A program made the translations under genes and the position numbers. Under the pieces are notes generated by a model. It searched no databases. It was not told the origin of the DNA and saw only the letters and a program-made list of their open reading frames with translations. Of a stretch of DNA of 44,458 nt, positions 28,520 through 41,700 are shown one piece after another (position 1 is the first letter of the stretch; each line of letters begins with the position of its first letter). This DNA comes from Chara braunii. Its lineage: Eukaryota > Streptophyta > Charophyceae > Charales > Characeae. The DNA is taken from NCBI GenBank assembly GCA_003427395.1, contig BFEA01000007.1:3448560-3493017 (forward strand), given 5' to 3'.

Positions 28520-30300
28520 TACGTCTGTTTCTGTAACGAAACACCGGACACATAAAAATATAACCTACAAAAATACAAAGTAAGACTAAAAAATCCCGAT
28601 GATTGTTTCGTTGCTGAAATACCGAAACCATAGGCGGACGCAAGCAAATATAACCTCAAAAAACGACTAAATAAAACCATAGAATCCCGAAGTGTGTTTA
28701 TGTAACGAAACATCGAACCCATAGACGGATATAACCTCCATAAAAAGTAAATCAAACTCGAAGACCCCGAAGTGTGTTTTAGTGACGAAACACCGAACCC
28801 AATGGCGGAGACAAGAAAATATAAACTCCAAAAAGACTAAGTAAAACCCGAAAATCCCGAAGTGTGTTTCGACAACGAAACACCGAACCCATTGACGGAT
28901 ATAATCTCGAAAAAAACTAAATAAAATTTGAAAACCCCGAAGTGTGTTTCGATAACGAAACCCATAGGCGGACACAAACAATAATAATCTCCAAAACATT
29001 TTGTGAAACTCGGAAATCGCGAAGTGTGTTTCGGTAACGAAACACCAAACGCATAAGCGGATATAACCCGCTAAAAATACTAAATAAAACCTGAAGACCC
29101 CGAAGTATATTTCGGTAATGAAACACCGAACCCATAGGCGAATATAACCCGCTAAAAAGACTAAATAAAATCCTAAACTCCCGAAGTGTGTTTCGGTAAC
29201 GAAACGTCGAACGCATAGGTAGACACAAGGAAATATAACCTCCAAAAAAACAATGTAAAACTCGAAAATCTCGAAGTCTGTTTCGCCAACGAAACACGAA
29301 ACCTATAAGTGGACACAAGCAAATATAACCTAAAAAAAAGACAGAGTAAAACCTGAAAATCCCGATGTGTGTTTTGGCAATGAAACATCGAACCCATTCA
29401 AGGATATAACCTCCAAAAAGACTAAATAAAATTTGAAGACCCCTAAGTGTGTCACGGTAAGGAAACACACAACCCATAGGCGGACACAAGCAAATATAAC
29501 CTCCAAAAGACTAAGTACAACCCGAAATCCCGAAGTGTGTTTCGGTAACGAAACACTGAACAAATAGGCAGCTATACCCCGCTAAAAAAACTAAATAGAA
29601 CTCGAGGATCCTGAAAGGTATTTCAGGAACGAAACATCGAACCCATAGGCGGATAGAACCCGCTAAAAGGACTGAATAAAACCCGAATCCCTCGAAGTGT
29701 ATTTCGGTAACGAAACAACGAACTCATAGGCGGACACAAGGAAATATAACCTAAGAAAAGACTAAGTAAAACCCGAAAACCTCGAAGTCTGTTTCTATAA
29801 CGAAACACTGAACTTTGAGGCGAAGACGGACAAATGTAAGTATGTTTCGGCAACAAAACACCTAACCCATAGGCAGACACAAGAAAATATAACCTAAAAA
29901 AAAACAAAGTAAACCCGAAAATCCCGATGAGTGTTTCGGTAACGAAACACCAAATCCATAGGCAGATGTAACCCGTTAAAAAGACTAAATAAAACCCGAA
30001 AACCCTGAAGTGTGTCTCAGTTAAGAAACACCGAACCCATAGGCAGATATAAACTGCTAAAAAGACTAAATAAAACCCGAAGACCCCGAAGTCACAAAGT
30101 GTGTTTCTGTAACGAAACACCGAACCCATAGGTGGACATAAGCAAATCTAACCTGCAAAAAGACCAAGTAAAACCCGAATATCCCGAAGTGTGGTGTGGT
30201 AACGAAACACCGAACCCATAGGCGTGTATAACATTAAAAAAAAGGAAATAAAATCTGAAGACCCTGATGTGTGTTTCAGTAACAAAACACCGAACGTAAC
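28520..30300 (-). repeat. Palindromic satellite, left block (inverted)
   Basis: About 1.8 kb of tandem monomers in minus sense. Each contains GTGTTTCGGTAACGAAACAC or a close variant, then CGAACCCATAGGCGGA, ATAACC and a GACTAAATAAAACCCGAA-like tail. Two monomer types alternate: a short one with GGATATAACCCGCTAAAAAG and a longer one with CACAAGCAAATATAACCTCC. A variant monomer with GGCGAAGACGGACAAATG lies at 29819-29838. Long open frames here are products of the repeat and are not genes. Confidence 0.95.
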
Positions 30301-30539
30301 TTTTATTTTTCTCTGTTCACCTGCCATATCGTCATGCAGAGCAGCGATGATATCTATTTGTCGATTTTTGCCATATACAATTATCTTTGGGTTTTCCACT
30401 TGCCACTTCAGAAAAAAAATACGCATCTCTGACCGAAACCCGTGGTCTCATCGTCAGGGTCTTTTCACTTGCATCCCTACTCCGTAGCTTACAAGAAAGG
30501 AGCAACCCCAATTGAATTCCGCAGCATGAAACACTTCCT
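30301..30539. other. Spacer between satellite and gypsy relic
   Basis: No feature recognised. Confidence 0.5.
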
Positions 30540-32180
30540 TAACCTAACCCGCTTCGCACTTATCATCCCGACTTACTAACACTATTTCCCAGTCTTCGAC
30601 TATATTTAAAGAGTTATTCCGTTCGATCCCTTCTTGTAAAAATGTATCCGTTAAAAAATACATTTCTCCCATAATTTTTTCGTGCTTCTCTAGTTGAGTG
30701 GAACCTTCCTGTGTTACCCTCACTTCATCAGTCAGACCATTAGTCCCTGTCAAAGCTCGTTGATCTTTTTCCTCAAAAGGCTTGAGGACTAGATATGCTC
30801 TTTGTTTATACCCTTTTAGGGTTACCCAAATGAGTTGACCAACACAACTTGGCACTAGCAAGGACCATGCGTTATTATGGCGACATATATCTTCCTCTTG
30901 ATAAAAAAATCCATCAACTGAGAATGTGTTTTCAATTATTTCTCCATTTGACATGTCCCATTTGATAGGACTTAACCCATCTACTCTGTTTTTGCTCCTA
31001 GGAATTCTCTCCAACTCAAAATTGAACATCCAAATGTATGTCAGGTGTCTGGCGGCTGTTGGATCTGATGGAGTGTAATTCTTGCAGTTGGATTTACCCT
31101 TAATATGAACCTTCTGCTGAAGATATAATTTCGAAAGACCCTTAGGCAATGGAGGACTGCGAGTGTTTGCTTCTTGAACTGATAGTAGTTTCTCTCAGTT
31201 GTATTCAAGGTTTGACTCTCGAATCTTAGCTGTCTCCTTTTGCCTTCGACATTTACCTATATCAGAACTTCTCCCAAAACAGTTGGCCCTACAACCGTTA
31301 AAATGATAAAATGTGTTATTTCAGTGGCTTGCTAGTCTAGCGGCCCCAATATCAATCATTCTTCCTTAAACTCTTCCTTCATCCTATGCACGAATTTCTC
31401 CTGATCTTCTCCCCAAACCCATTCCTGGTCCTGACGTATCAACTTTTCTAAATGCTCAGTCTTGGGCGGCAAAGCCTTTAATGAAACTCATCCAGATTCA
31501 AACATTAGTAATTGAACCAAATGACACAACCTATTCGATGATCTTGTTCGTTTTCCTAATGTCTGGTCAGCAACCGTTCTCGTCTTAGATAAACCCCAGG
31601 ATTATAGCTTCCTTCATGCAGTGTATGGATTTTAACCTAATCGTAGCGAGATTACGCCAAACCTTGCCAAGGTCCTGAATATGTTCCCAAACGAGACGTC
31701 GAACTCCTGACATAGTCCCATCCTCCTTCTCATTTCGCTCTTTCACCGCCAAGTCATCAATATAGGCTTGAGTACTACGCGGCCTGACCGTTTGCATGAC
31801 CCGAATCATATATTTGTGGACCACTGCCACGACGTTGGTCTATCCTTGTGGGGCTACATTCATGTGAATTAGCTCCCTTGGTGTAAGCATCACCGTTACT
31901 GACCTATTCGGTGGATAAACACGAAATTGATCGTACCTAGAACAAAAGTCTATAGGTGAAATTATACGCCCCCCTGCTCATGATTCAGATAGTGCGCCAG
32001 CGTTAGGCAACCCTCCCACATCATATAATGTTACAACATTTAGTCACTGTAAATCTTGTACCCTTCGCAATGTCCAATTTGGCTTAACAAAATAAAATTA
32101 TGGGGATGCATACAGTCCGCTGGAAAAGTCAGCAACATGCATTCACATTTTGCCATCAAGAAAGTCCACCACCTTCTTCT
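30540..32180 (-). pseudogene. pol: Element 3: decayed gypsy RT and RNase H
   Basis: Read on the minus strand. From 32100 come PNWTLRRVQDLQ, LNVVTLYDVGGLPNAGALSE, SPIDFCSRYDQFRVYPPNRS, TPRELIHMNVAPQG, a stop, TNVVAVVHKYMIRVM and STQAYIDDLAVKERNEKED. The YIDD box is the RT catalytic site. Then VWEHIQDLGKVWRNLA and SIHCMKEAIILGFI follow, a much-broken connection region (31580-31150), and in the frame 31149-30544 NYTPSDPTAARHLTYIWMFN and ELERIPRSKNRVDGLSPIKW, the end of RNase H. Family wording differs from elements 1 and 2, so this is a third lineage. Several stops and shifts make it dead. No LTR was recognised. Confidence 0.85.
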
Positions 32181-32183
32181 CTT

Positions 32184-32520
32184 CGTCAGGATGAGGGTAT
32201 CACACGCTGTCAGAGGGCGCGAGTTCGACCCTCCACGGTGCACCAAACGCACCCTTTTCACGATCTCTTATAATATGTCTGGTTTGTTCTGTGCGTGATC
32301 TTGCCTCTGGAATGATCCGGCTTGTGTTTCCACAACAAGAGTTGGGGGTGCGCCACTGGACTTTCCTTTGGTCCACACAACCTCGGCGCGCTGTTGTACA
32401 AAAGAGCACTACCAGTCTATGGTCGTGGTAGCCCCCGGACTCTCCTAGGGATGCGAAAGTGAACGACCAACGCAGTCCTTTCAACTGCGCGCTAAGTCCT
32501 ACCAGTTAAGTTATGGGATA
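32184..32520. repeat. Segment bounded by two opposed tRNA-like motifs
   Basis: At its right end, on the minus strand, TAACTTAACTGGTAGGAC (32512-32495) resembles a tRNA A box and D arm, followed by GCAGT-TGAAAGG-ACTGC, which folds as an anticodon-type stem and 7-base loop, although base 33 is not T. At its left end, on the plus strand, GCGCGAGTTCGACCCTCC (32217-32234) has a B-box-like T arm, and GTGCACCA follows. The two are about 250 bases apart and point toward each other. It interrupts the start of the element-3 RT region. A tRNA-derived short element is likely; neither half is a functional tRNA gene. Confidence 0.4.
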
Positions 32521-33439
32521 AGTGTAATGAATGCAAAAGTTAAAAAAAGAGAAATGCAAGGAAACAATATAAAAGAAGAAGACAAATAATAAAAACAAAG
32601 CGTTGTTTTTCATGCCTGCATTATAATATAGACCGTGATTTTACAAATGTCAAATCGGATCATCCTTAATAATCTCGGTGCTAGGGATTTTTGCTTTTCG
32701 TACTTTTTGTTTTATTATTTCTCTGCATTTATTTGATTCTTTCAAATTTTTAGTTCCCCTCCTCTTATTTCATGGGGGAACAAACGATTCAATTTCCGAA
32801 TCGTGATTATAAGTGGAGGGACTAGATTGGCACTACTTTTCGTGACTCGTTACCACAAACACGGTCTGTTGAACGCCGTGTTGTAAGGCTCCAAAATGGG
32901 AGCACCCATGGCCGTATTGATAGGAGGTTCATCACCCCCGCGGAAGGTCGTGAGCCTTCCCCGTGCCATCGGACATGAGTACGCACTGAGGGTGGTCCAA
33001 AGGTTCCCTTTGAAGAGAGAGAGGGTTCACTTGATATCCCGTTATCGGACCACTGCGCGTCGAGCCCACAGTCTTTTCAGATTGATTTGAAAAAACTGCA
33101 GACGTTGACGGAAGTGGACGCTTGTTTAAGTAACTGTTGAGTCTTGACTGTTTTTTTTTTTTTTTTTGTCAGAATATTAATTTTTTGTAGTCCAATATTG
33201 ATTATTAATTCAAAAATATTTTTTATGTATCCGGTTCAGTACACAAGGATCGTGACCCTTTTCACGTTCTATAAAGGTAATGGCTGACCGTGGAGTCATT
33301 TGGGTATTAGTCGAGTGGCGGAGCATGCAAGTACATGCTAGTGCAACAATAATTTTATAAGTCGGGGCAAAAACGAACAAATATCTGTTTTATCTAAACT
33401 CGGTAGTTCATGGGACTAAGAACGAGCGAACTGTTCTAA
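32521..33439. other. Unassigned stretch with a short hairpin and T-rich tract
   Basis: No gene recognised. GGAAGG (32942-32947) pairs with CCTTCC (32955-32960) in a 7-base-loop hairpin. A run of 18 T lies at 33151-33168. Confidence 0.5.
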
Positions 33440-33539
33440 GAGTGGCTATGGCTAACCGTAACGGGTTACACAGCAATAAGCCAGATTGCTGGAGGCTCCT
33501 AACTCGTTGGTCTCCGGTATCTTGGGAGGGTCCCTGGAT

Positions 33540-34615
33540 CATAACTATCTTGAATTTTGATGGCGATGAGGCAAAATTAAAAATAAATATAGAAGGGGCT
33601 AGAGAGGAGGAGATGAGGACGAACCAAAAGTTGAAGGTGGTCGTTACGGAGGTGAAGAACAGGGCCACGAGGAGATGCAGAAGGGACGGCGTGACTGCAA
33701 AGGTTCAGGTGACTATTTCGCATCACGAGATGGAGACCTTATGGGGACTACGGAGCGAGAACAACAACACCTGAACCGTGATTCAGAGGCCAACAGTGAG
33801 GCCAATGACATGGACGAGGAGACCCAGCCCTGACACGGGCCAGAATAGTGGTGATGAGACCACCTGCTGGTCGGACCAGTTGATTTTGTTGAGGACCACC
33901 CTAAGGTCAATTCGGGTAAGAAAAGACACTGAAGCTATGAGAAGGTTACAGAATATGAGAGAGAGCAGCGAAAAAATACGGTGTGAAGGCAACTCGTGGG
34001 TGGGAAGTCATTTCCCAGACTGGGGAGAGAGAAACATACACCCTGAAGGAGATTTTTTTTTCACGCCCTTGTTCGATATACACCACCTAATATAGTTGCT
34101 TCGGCTCTTGTTAAGACAGGAAGAGGAAAATCGTGATAAAAATATCATATTACTATATCTGGGGAATGTTAAGTTACTTACGCAAGAAAAATTGGTTGAC
34201 ATCATCTCTCCCATTCTAGTATCGAAGTTCCTAACAAAGGTGTTGATTTTGCAAGAGGGCTACAGATTGAGAGAACGACGTGGACACTGGGTACGAGCAA
34301 TACATGGAAAAGAGAAATGCCAGACGGTCATGGGTCACTCGTGGTAGGCATGCGTACGGAATATTGTTGACGTCACCTGCTATTGGGCTGAACCAACTCA
34401 CGACGACCGGGTTTTCGAGGCGGATACGATCAGTGGACCAGTGTCATGGTCAGACAGGGATACAGGGGAGTCAGTCTTCAGTGAGACTACTATGCGATAA
34501 GACAACTCGGTTGACGTCAAATCCTTCATGGGAAAGCACTCAAAAGGGGAAGCGCGAAGTGGGGCACACATGGCAGGCGAGCAATAAACAAAAAACTGGG
34601 GGAAAAGTTACGTAG
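33540..34615 (+). pseudogene. Unrecognised decayed coding region, plus strand
   Basis: Amino-acid composition looks protein-like on the plus strand although frames are broken. One frame (about 33600-33830) is acidic and polar: EEMQKGRRDCKGSGDYFASR, then EREQQHLNRDSEANSEANDM. Further on come FHALVRYTPPNIVASALVKT, then from 34136 KNIILLYLGNVKLLTQEKLV, and in the same frame after a TAG at 34345, VRNIVDVTCYWAEPTHDDRV, FEADTISGPVSWSDRDTGES and, after a TAA, VDVKSFMGKHSKGEARSGAH. A single frame from 34096 to about 34590 with only two stops is unlikely by chance. I do not recognise the family. It could be a gag-like or accessory protein of another element, or a captured gene. Confidence 0.4.
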
Positions 34616-35732
34616 AGACAACTTAAGTTGACATCACTCTAACTACTTAAGCAACAATATTTGCAGATTGGGGTCATAAACAGTGAGATGGACTGAACTG
34701 TGCTTAGGCATTAAGAGGCTAGACCTCTTTAGAATATCTACACGATCTACTCGATTTGCACTCCCTACTCAATCCACATAAGGATTGCTCAGATGTTGCC
34801 ATTATATCATACGTGAGCCATTCTGCTGCGAACAAAGTCACTTAGTTCGCGAGGATACTTTAGATTGTGAGAGGGCGGCGTCGATACTTATGATACTAAT
34901 AATGTTTATACGGATGATGTTTTCTTTTGAACATGTACACAAGTAAGTGTACTGCGATCATCAATCTAATGTGGAATAAAATAGTATGAAATGATTGTTG
35001 ATGAGCTTGCACAAAACAATGAGATCAGTAGCTTCAGTCCAAGTTCACCAGAGTGTATGGCACTTAGGTAAAGTAGCAAGCATCACCGTCGCTCTTGGTC
35101 CCTGATATGAGTCCCACTAGTTGAATCATTGATTGCTCACCAGACTAAAAGTCTACTTAAGAAAAGCGGAGTCTAGTTAACAAGATGGAAACCGGATCGG
35201 GGAACACACTCTCCTGTCTGAAGTTATTGGCAAATTCAACTATGTTAGGAAGTGTTTAGCCGACCCTGATCTAATTTAGTAAGAAGCTCATCAACTGGGG
35301 CTTACTACATGAAACGGGTTATTTGAGTTCAAGTCTAACAGATTGGACGAAAATACGAATTACTCTTTCTGAGGGAGATACATTTTGGCGATTCTCATGA
35401 CATTCAAATTAATATTTTTCTGATTAATGGATAATAGACAAAATATCTTGAAAAAAGTTGTTTATCTGCTCGTTAAGTTTTTACCAGAGAGTTTCAACAA
35501 TAAAATATATTAGGGTTTGTCTCCACTCGCGCTCATAATCAATATTCCTCATTGTATGATTGATTGTCGTCTTTTGGTTTTCACACTCTGCGAATGTTAA
35601 TAAACAGTGGTTGACAAAGTATTCCATTGCATTTGATAGACAATAGTTCTCTGAGTTATTTCTCGTAGTATATAAACACAGGTCGTGCCTGACAACACTT
35701 TGTTGTATGCTTGTAGGGGCGAATTTTGACAA
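34616..35732. other. Anonymous AT-rich stretch
   Basis: No coding region, repeat or RNA recognised before the right satellite block. Confidence 0.6.
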
Positions 35733-38700
35733 ATAGGGTTTTCGATTTTTACTTAGTCTTTTTGGAGGTTATATTTATTTGTGTCCACCAATGGGTTCAG
35801 TGTTTCATCACCGAAACACACTTCGGGGTCTTCAGGTTTATTTACTTTTTTTTGCAAGTTATATTCGTTTATGGGTTTGGTGTTTCATAACAAAAAACAC
35901 TTCGGGATATCCGAGTTTCACTTAGTTTTTTTTTTAGGTTATATTTGCTTGTGTCCACCTACGGGTTTCATGTTTCGTTGTCGAAATACACTTCGAGATC
36001 TTCAAGTTTTACTTGGTCTTTTTGGAGGTTTCGGGTTTTATTTAGTTTTTTTTTAGGTTATATTTCCTTGTGTTCGCCAATGCGTTCGGTGTTTTGTTAC
36101 CAACACACACTTCGGGGGCTTCAGGTTTTATTTACTCTTTTCAGCGGGTTATAGGCTCACTGTTTCATTACCGAAACACACTTCGGGCTCTTCGCGTTAT
36201 TTTTTTTTTTTAGCGGGTTATATCCAGCAATGGGTTCGGTGTTTCGATACCGAAACACACTTCAGAATTTTCGGGTTTTACTTAGTCTTTAGGGAGGTTA
36301 TATTTGTTTGTGTCCGCCTATGGATTCTGTATTTTGATACCAAAACACACTTCGGCATCTTCAGGTTTTATTTAGTCTTTTTAGCGGGTTATATCCGCCT
36401 ATGGGTTACCGAAACACACTGCGGGACTCTCGGGTTTTACTTTGTTTTTTTGGAGGTTACATTTGCTTGTGTTCGCCTATAGGTTCGACGTTTCGTTACC
36501 GAAACACACTTCGGGATCTTCATGTCGTATTTAGTCTTTTTAGCGGGTTATATGTGTCTATGGGTTCGGTGTTTCGTTACCGAAACACAGTTCAGGGTCT
36601 TCAAGTTTTATTTAGTATTTTTGGAGGTTATATTTATTTGTGTCTTCTTATGGGTTCTGTGTTTCGTTACCGAAACAAACTTCGGGGTCTTCGAATTTTA
36701 TTTAATCATATTCGAGGTTGTATCCACCAATGGGTTCGGTTTTTCGTTGTGGAAACACACTTCGGGATTTTCGGGTTTTGTTTTTGTTTTTGGAGGTTAT
36801 ATTTGTTGTGTCCAGCTATGGGTTCGGTGTTTCGTTACCGAAACACACTTCTAGGTCTGCAGGTTTTATTTAGTCTTTTGAGTGGGTTATATCTGCCTAT
36901 GGGTTCGATGTTTCGTTACAGAAACACACTTCGGAATTTTCAGGTTTGACTTAGTATTTTTGGAGGTTATATTTGATTGTGTCCGTCTATGAGTTCCGTG
37001 TTTCGTTACCGAAATACACTTTCGGGTCTTTGGGTTTTATTTAGTCTTTTTAGAAGTCTATATGGGCCTATGGGCTTGGTGTTTCATTATCGAAACACAC
37101 TTCGGGGTCTTCGGGTTTTATGTAGTCTTTTTAGTAGGTTATATCCGCCTATGGGTTCGGTGTTTCGTTACCGAAATACACTTTGGGGTCTTCGGGTTTT
37201 ATTTCATCTTTTTGGAGATTATATCCTCCTTAGGCTTCAGTGTTTCGTCACCGAAACACACTTCGGGTTCTTCGGGTCTCGTGTAGTCTTTTTAGTGGAT
37301 TATATGTGAATATGGGTTCGGTGTTTCGTTACCAAAGCACACTAAGGGGTCTTCGGGTTTTATTTAGTTTTTTTGGATGTTATATTTGCTTGTGTTCGCC
37401 TGTGGGTTCTATGTTTCGTTACCAAAATACACTTCGGGGTGTTCAAATTTTATTTAGTACTTTTGGAGGTTGTATCCACCGACAGGTTCGGTGTTTCCTA
37501 GCCAAAACACAATTCAGGATTTTTCGGTTTTACTTAGTCTTTTTGGAGGTTATATTTGTTTGTGTCCGTCTATGGGTTTTCATCACCGAAACACACTTCG
37601 GGGTCTTCAGGTTTTATTTAGTTTTTTTCGCGGGTTATATTCGTCTATGTGTTAGGTGTTTCGTAACAGAAACCCACTTCGAGATTTTCGGGTTTCACTT
37701 AGTCTTTTTTTTAGGTTATATTTGCTTGTGTCCACCTATGGATTCCAGATTTCGTTGTCGAAACATACTTCGAGCTTTTCAAGTTTTACTTTTTTTTTTT
37801 GTGGTTATATTTGTCCTTGTCCACCTCCAAATTCTATGTTTCGTTACAGAAACAAACTTCGAGGTTTCGGGTTTTACTTAGTCTTTTTAGAGGTTATATT
37901 TTTTTGTGTCCGCCTATGCGTTTGGTGTTTCGTTACCGAAACACACTTCGGGGGCTTCGGGTTTTATTTAGTCATTTAGCGGGCTATATCCGCCTATGGG
38001 TTCGGTGTTTCGTTACCGAAATAGACTTCGGGGTCTTCGGGTTATTTACTCTTTTTAGCGGGTTATATCCACGGATGGGTTTTGTGATTCGATACCGAAA
38101 CACACTTCGGGATTTCCGGGTTTTACTTAGTCTTTTGAAAGGTTATATTTATTTGTGTCCGCCTGTAGATTCTGTGTTTCAATACCGAAACACACTTCGG
38201 CGTCTTCAGGTTTTATTTAGTCTTTTTAGCGGGTTATATCCGCTTATGAGTTCGGTGTTTCGTTACCGAAACACACTGCGGGATTCTCGGGTTTCACTTT
38301 GTATTTTTGGAGGTTATATTTGTTTGTGTCCGCCTATAGGTTCGGTGTTTCGTTACCGAAATACACTTCGGGGTCTTCATGTTTTATTTAGTTTTTTTTT
38401 GCGGGTTATATGTGCCTATGGGTTCGATGTTTCCTTACCTAAACACAGTTCAGGGTTTTCGGGTTTAATTTAGTCTTTTTGGAGGTTATATTTGCTTGTG
38501 GCTTCCTATGGGTTCTGTGTTTTGTTACTGAAATACACTTTGGGGTTTTCAAATTTTATTTAGTTATTTTCGATGTTATATCCGCCAATGGGTTTGGTGT
38601 TTCGTTGTGGAAACACACTTCCGGATTTTCGGGTTTTATTTTTCTTTTTTGAGGTTATATTTGTTTGTGTCCACCCATGTGTGAGGTGTTTCGTTATGTT

Positions 38701-41700
38701 TCGTTGCCAAAACACACTTCTTGGTGTTCAGGTTTTATTTAGTCTTTTTAGCAAGTTATATCCGCCTATGGGTTCGATGTTTCGTTATAGAAACACACTT
38801 CAGAATTTTCTGGTTTCACTTAGTATTTTTGGAGGTTATATTTGTTTGTGCCCGCCTATGGGTTCGATTTTTCGTTACCGAAATACAATTCGGGGTCTTT
38901 GGGTTTTATTAAGTCTTTTTAGCAGGCTATATGCACCTATGGGTTTGGTGTTTCATTATCGAAACACACTTCAAGGTTTTCGGGATTTATGTAGTCTTTT
39001 TAGTGGGTTATATCCGTCTATGGGTCCGGTGTTTCGTTACCGAAATACACTTTGGGGTCTTCGGATTTTATTTCATCTATATCCTCTTATGCGTTCAGTG
39101 TTTCATCACCGAAACACACTTCCGGGTCTTCGGGTTTTGTTTAGTTTTTTTAGTGCGTTATATGTGACTATGAGTTCGGTGTTTCGTTACCACAGCACAA
39201 TTAGGGGTCTTCGGGTTTTATTTAGTCTTTTTGGAGGTTATATTTGCTTGCGTCCGCCTATGGGTTCTATGTTTCGTTACCAAAACACACGTCGGGGTCT
39301 TCAAATTTTATTTACGATCTTTTGAGGTTGTATGCGCCGACGGGTTCGCTGTTGCCTAGTCGAAACACAATTCAAGATTTGCTTGTGTCCGCCTATGAGT
39401 TTAATGTTCAGTTACCGAAACACACTTTGGGGACTTCGGGTTTTATTTAGTTTTTTTGGAGGTTATATCCGCCTATGGGTTCGATGTTTTATTACCGAAA
39501 TACACTTCGGGATTTTCGGGTCTTAATCAATATTTTTTGGAGGTTATATTTGCTTGTATACGCCTATGGGTTCCCTGTTTCATTGTCGAAACAAACATCA
39601 GGAGTTTCGAGTTTTACTTGGGCTTTTGGGAGCTTTTGTTTTTCCGTGTCCGGTGTTTCGTTACAAAAACAGACTTGAGGGTTTTCGGGCTTTAGTTAGT
39701 CTTTTTGGAGGTTATATTTGCTTGTGTACGCCTACGGGTTCTGTGTTTGGTTACCGAAACACACTTCGGGGTCTTAAGGTTTTATTTAGTTTTTTTAGCA
39801 GGTTACATCCACCTGTGGGTTATGTGTTTCGTTACCGAAACACACTTCGGGATTTTCAGGTTTTACTTAGTATTTTTGGAGGTCATATTTGCTTATCTTT
39901 GCCTATGGGTTCAGTGTTTCGTTACCAAAACACACTTCGGGGTCTTTGGTTATATCCACCTGTGGGTTCGGTGTTTTGTTACCTTAACACTCTTTGGGGT
40001 CTTCAGGTTTTATTTAGTAAGTTTATCGGGTTATATCCACCTATGAGTTCGGTGTTTTGTTACCGAAACAGACTGCGGGATTTCTGGGTTTTACTTAGTC
40101 TTTTTGGAGGTTATATTTGCTTGTGTCCGCCTATAGGTTCGGTGTTTTGTCACTAAAACACACTTTGGGGTCTTCGGGTTTATAGCCGCCTATGGGTTTG
40201 GTGTTTCTTTACCGCAACACACTCCCGGAATTTCGGGTTTTAGTTAGTCGTTTTTGAAGGTTATATTTGTTTGTGTCCGCCTATGCGTTCGGTGTTTCGT
40301 TGTCGAAACACCCTTCGAGATTTTCGAGTTTTACTTTTTTTTTTGTAGGTTATATTTGTCCGCGTCCGCCTCAAGATTCTATGTTTCGTTACACAAACAA
40401 ACTTGGAGGTTTTCGGGTTCAACTTTGTTTTTTTAGAGGTTATATTAGTTTTTTTAGAGGTTATATTTCCTTGTGTATGCGTTCAGTGTTTCATTACTGA
40501 AACACTCTTCGGGGCCTTAGGGTTTTATTGAGTTTTTTTAGCGGGTTATGTCCGTCTATGGGCTCGGTGTATCGTTTCTGAAACACACTTCGGGGTTTCC
40601 GGGTTTTATTTACTCTTTTTAGTGGGGTATATCCGCCTATGTATTTCATTACCGAAACACACTTCGGGATTTTCGGGTTGTACTTGGTCTTTTTTAATGT
40701 TATATTTGCTTATGTTCGCCTATGGGTTTTGTGTCTCGTAACCGAAACACACTTCAGGATCTTCGAATTTTATTTATACTTTTTGGAGGTTATATCCACC
40801 AATTAGTTCGTTGTTTCGTTGCCGAAACAGACTTCGGGATTTTTGGGTTTTGACTTGTTTTCTTTTTAAGTTATATTTGCTAGTATCCACCTATGGGTTC
40901 CATGTTTCGTTGTCAAAACACACTTCGAGATTTTCGAGTTTTACTTAGTCTTTTTGGAGGTTATATTTGGAGTGAAGGTTAGCAACAGTCGTATTTTTCA
41001 TCACCACTTCAGCACACCCTTCACCACTTGAGGATGCAGCCTGCCTAAACACGTGGCTTTCAGAGTCTTCGAACCTTTCACCAGTTCAGGACCATTCAGG
41101 TCTGAAAATCCTAAATGGTCCTGAAGTGGGGAAAGCTCCGAAGACCCTGAAAACCATCTGTTTAGACAGGCTTCATCTTCAAGTCGTGAAGGGTGGTTTT
41201 CATGGTCTTCGGACCTTTCACCACTTCAGGACCATTCACGATTTTCAGACTGCCCAAAACTTTCACTTGACCACTTCAGGACACCCTTCACCACTTCAGG
41301 ATGCAGCCTGCCTAAACAGGTGGTTTTCAGGGTCTTCGGACCTTTCACCACTTCAGAACCATTCAGGATTTTCAAACTGCCTGAAACTCTCACTTCAAGA
41401 TTTTCATTCCTGAATTTTCAGCTACCTGAGAACCGCTTCTGCATATTTGTCCTTGTCCGCCTTCTGGTTTTGTGTTTCGTCAAATTCTGGTTTTGTGTTT
41501 CGTCAAAGAAACAAACTTCGAGGTTTTCGGGGTTTACTTAGTCTTTTGGACGGTTATATTTCCTCATGTGCACCTATGCGTTCGGTATTTCGCTATCGAA
41601 ACACACTTCAGGGGCTTCGGGTTTTATTTAGTCTTTTTAGTGGGTTATATTCGCCTATAGGTTCGGTGTTTCGTTACCGAAACACACTTCGGGGTCTTCG

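Noticed and set aside
33442-33774. A 110-codon plus frame starting MAMANRNGLHSNK
   Set aside because: The start is unremarkable and the polar text in the neighbouring frame looks more protein-like; covered by the decayed-region entry instead.
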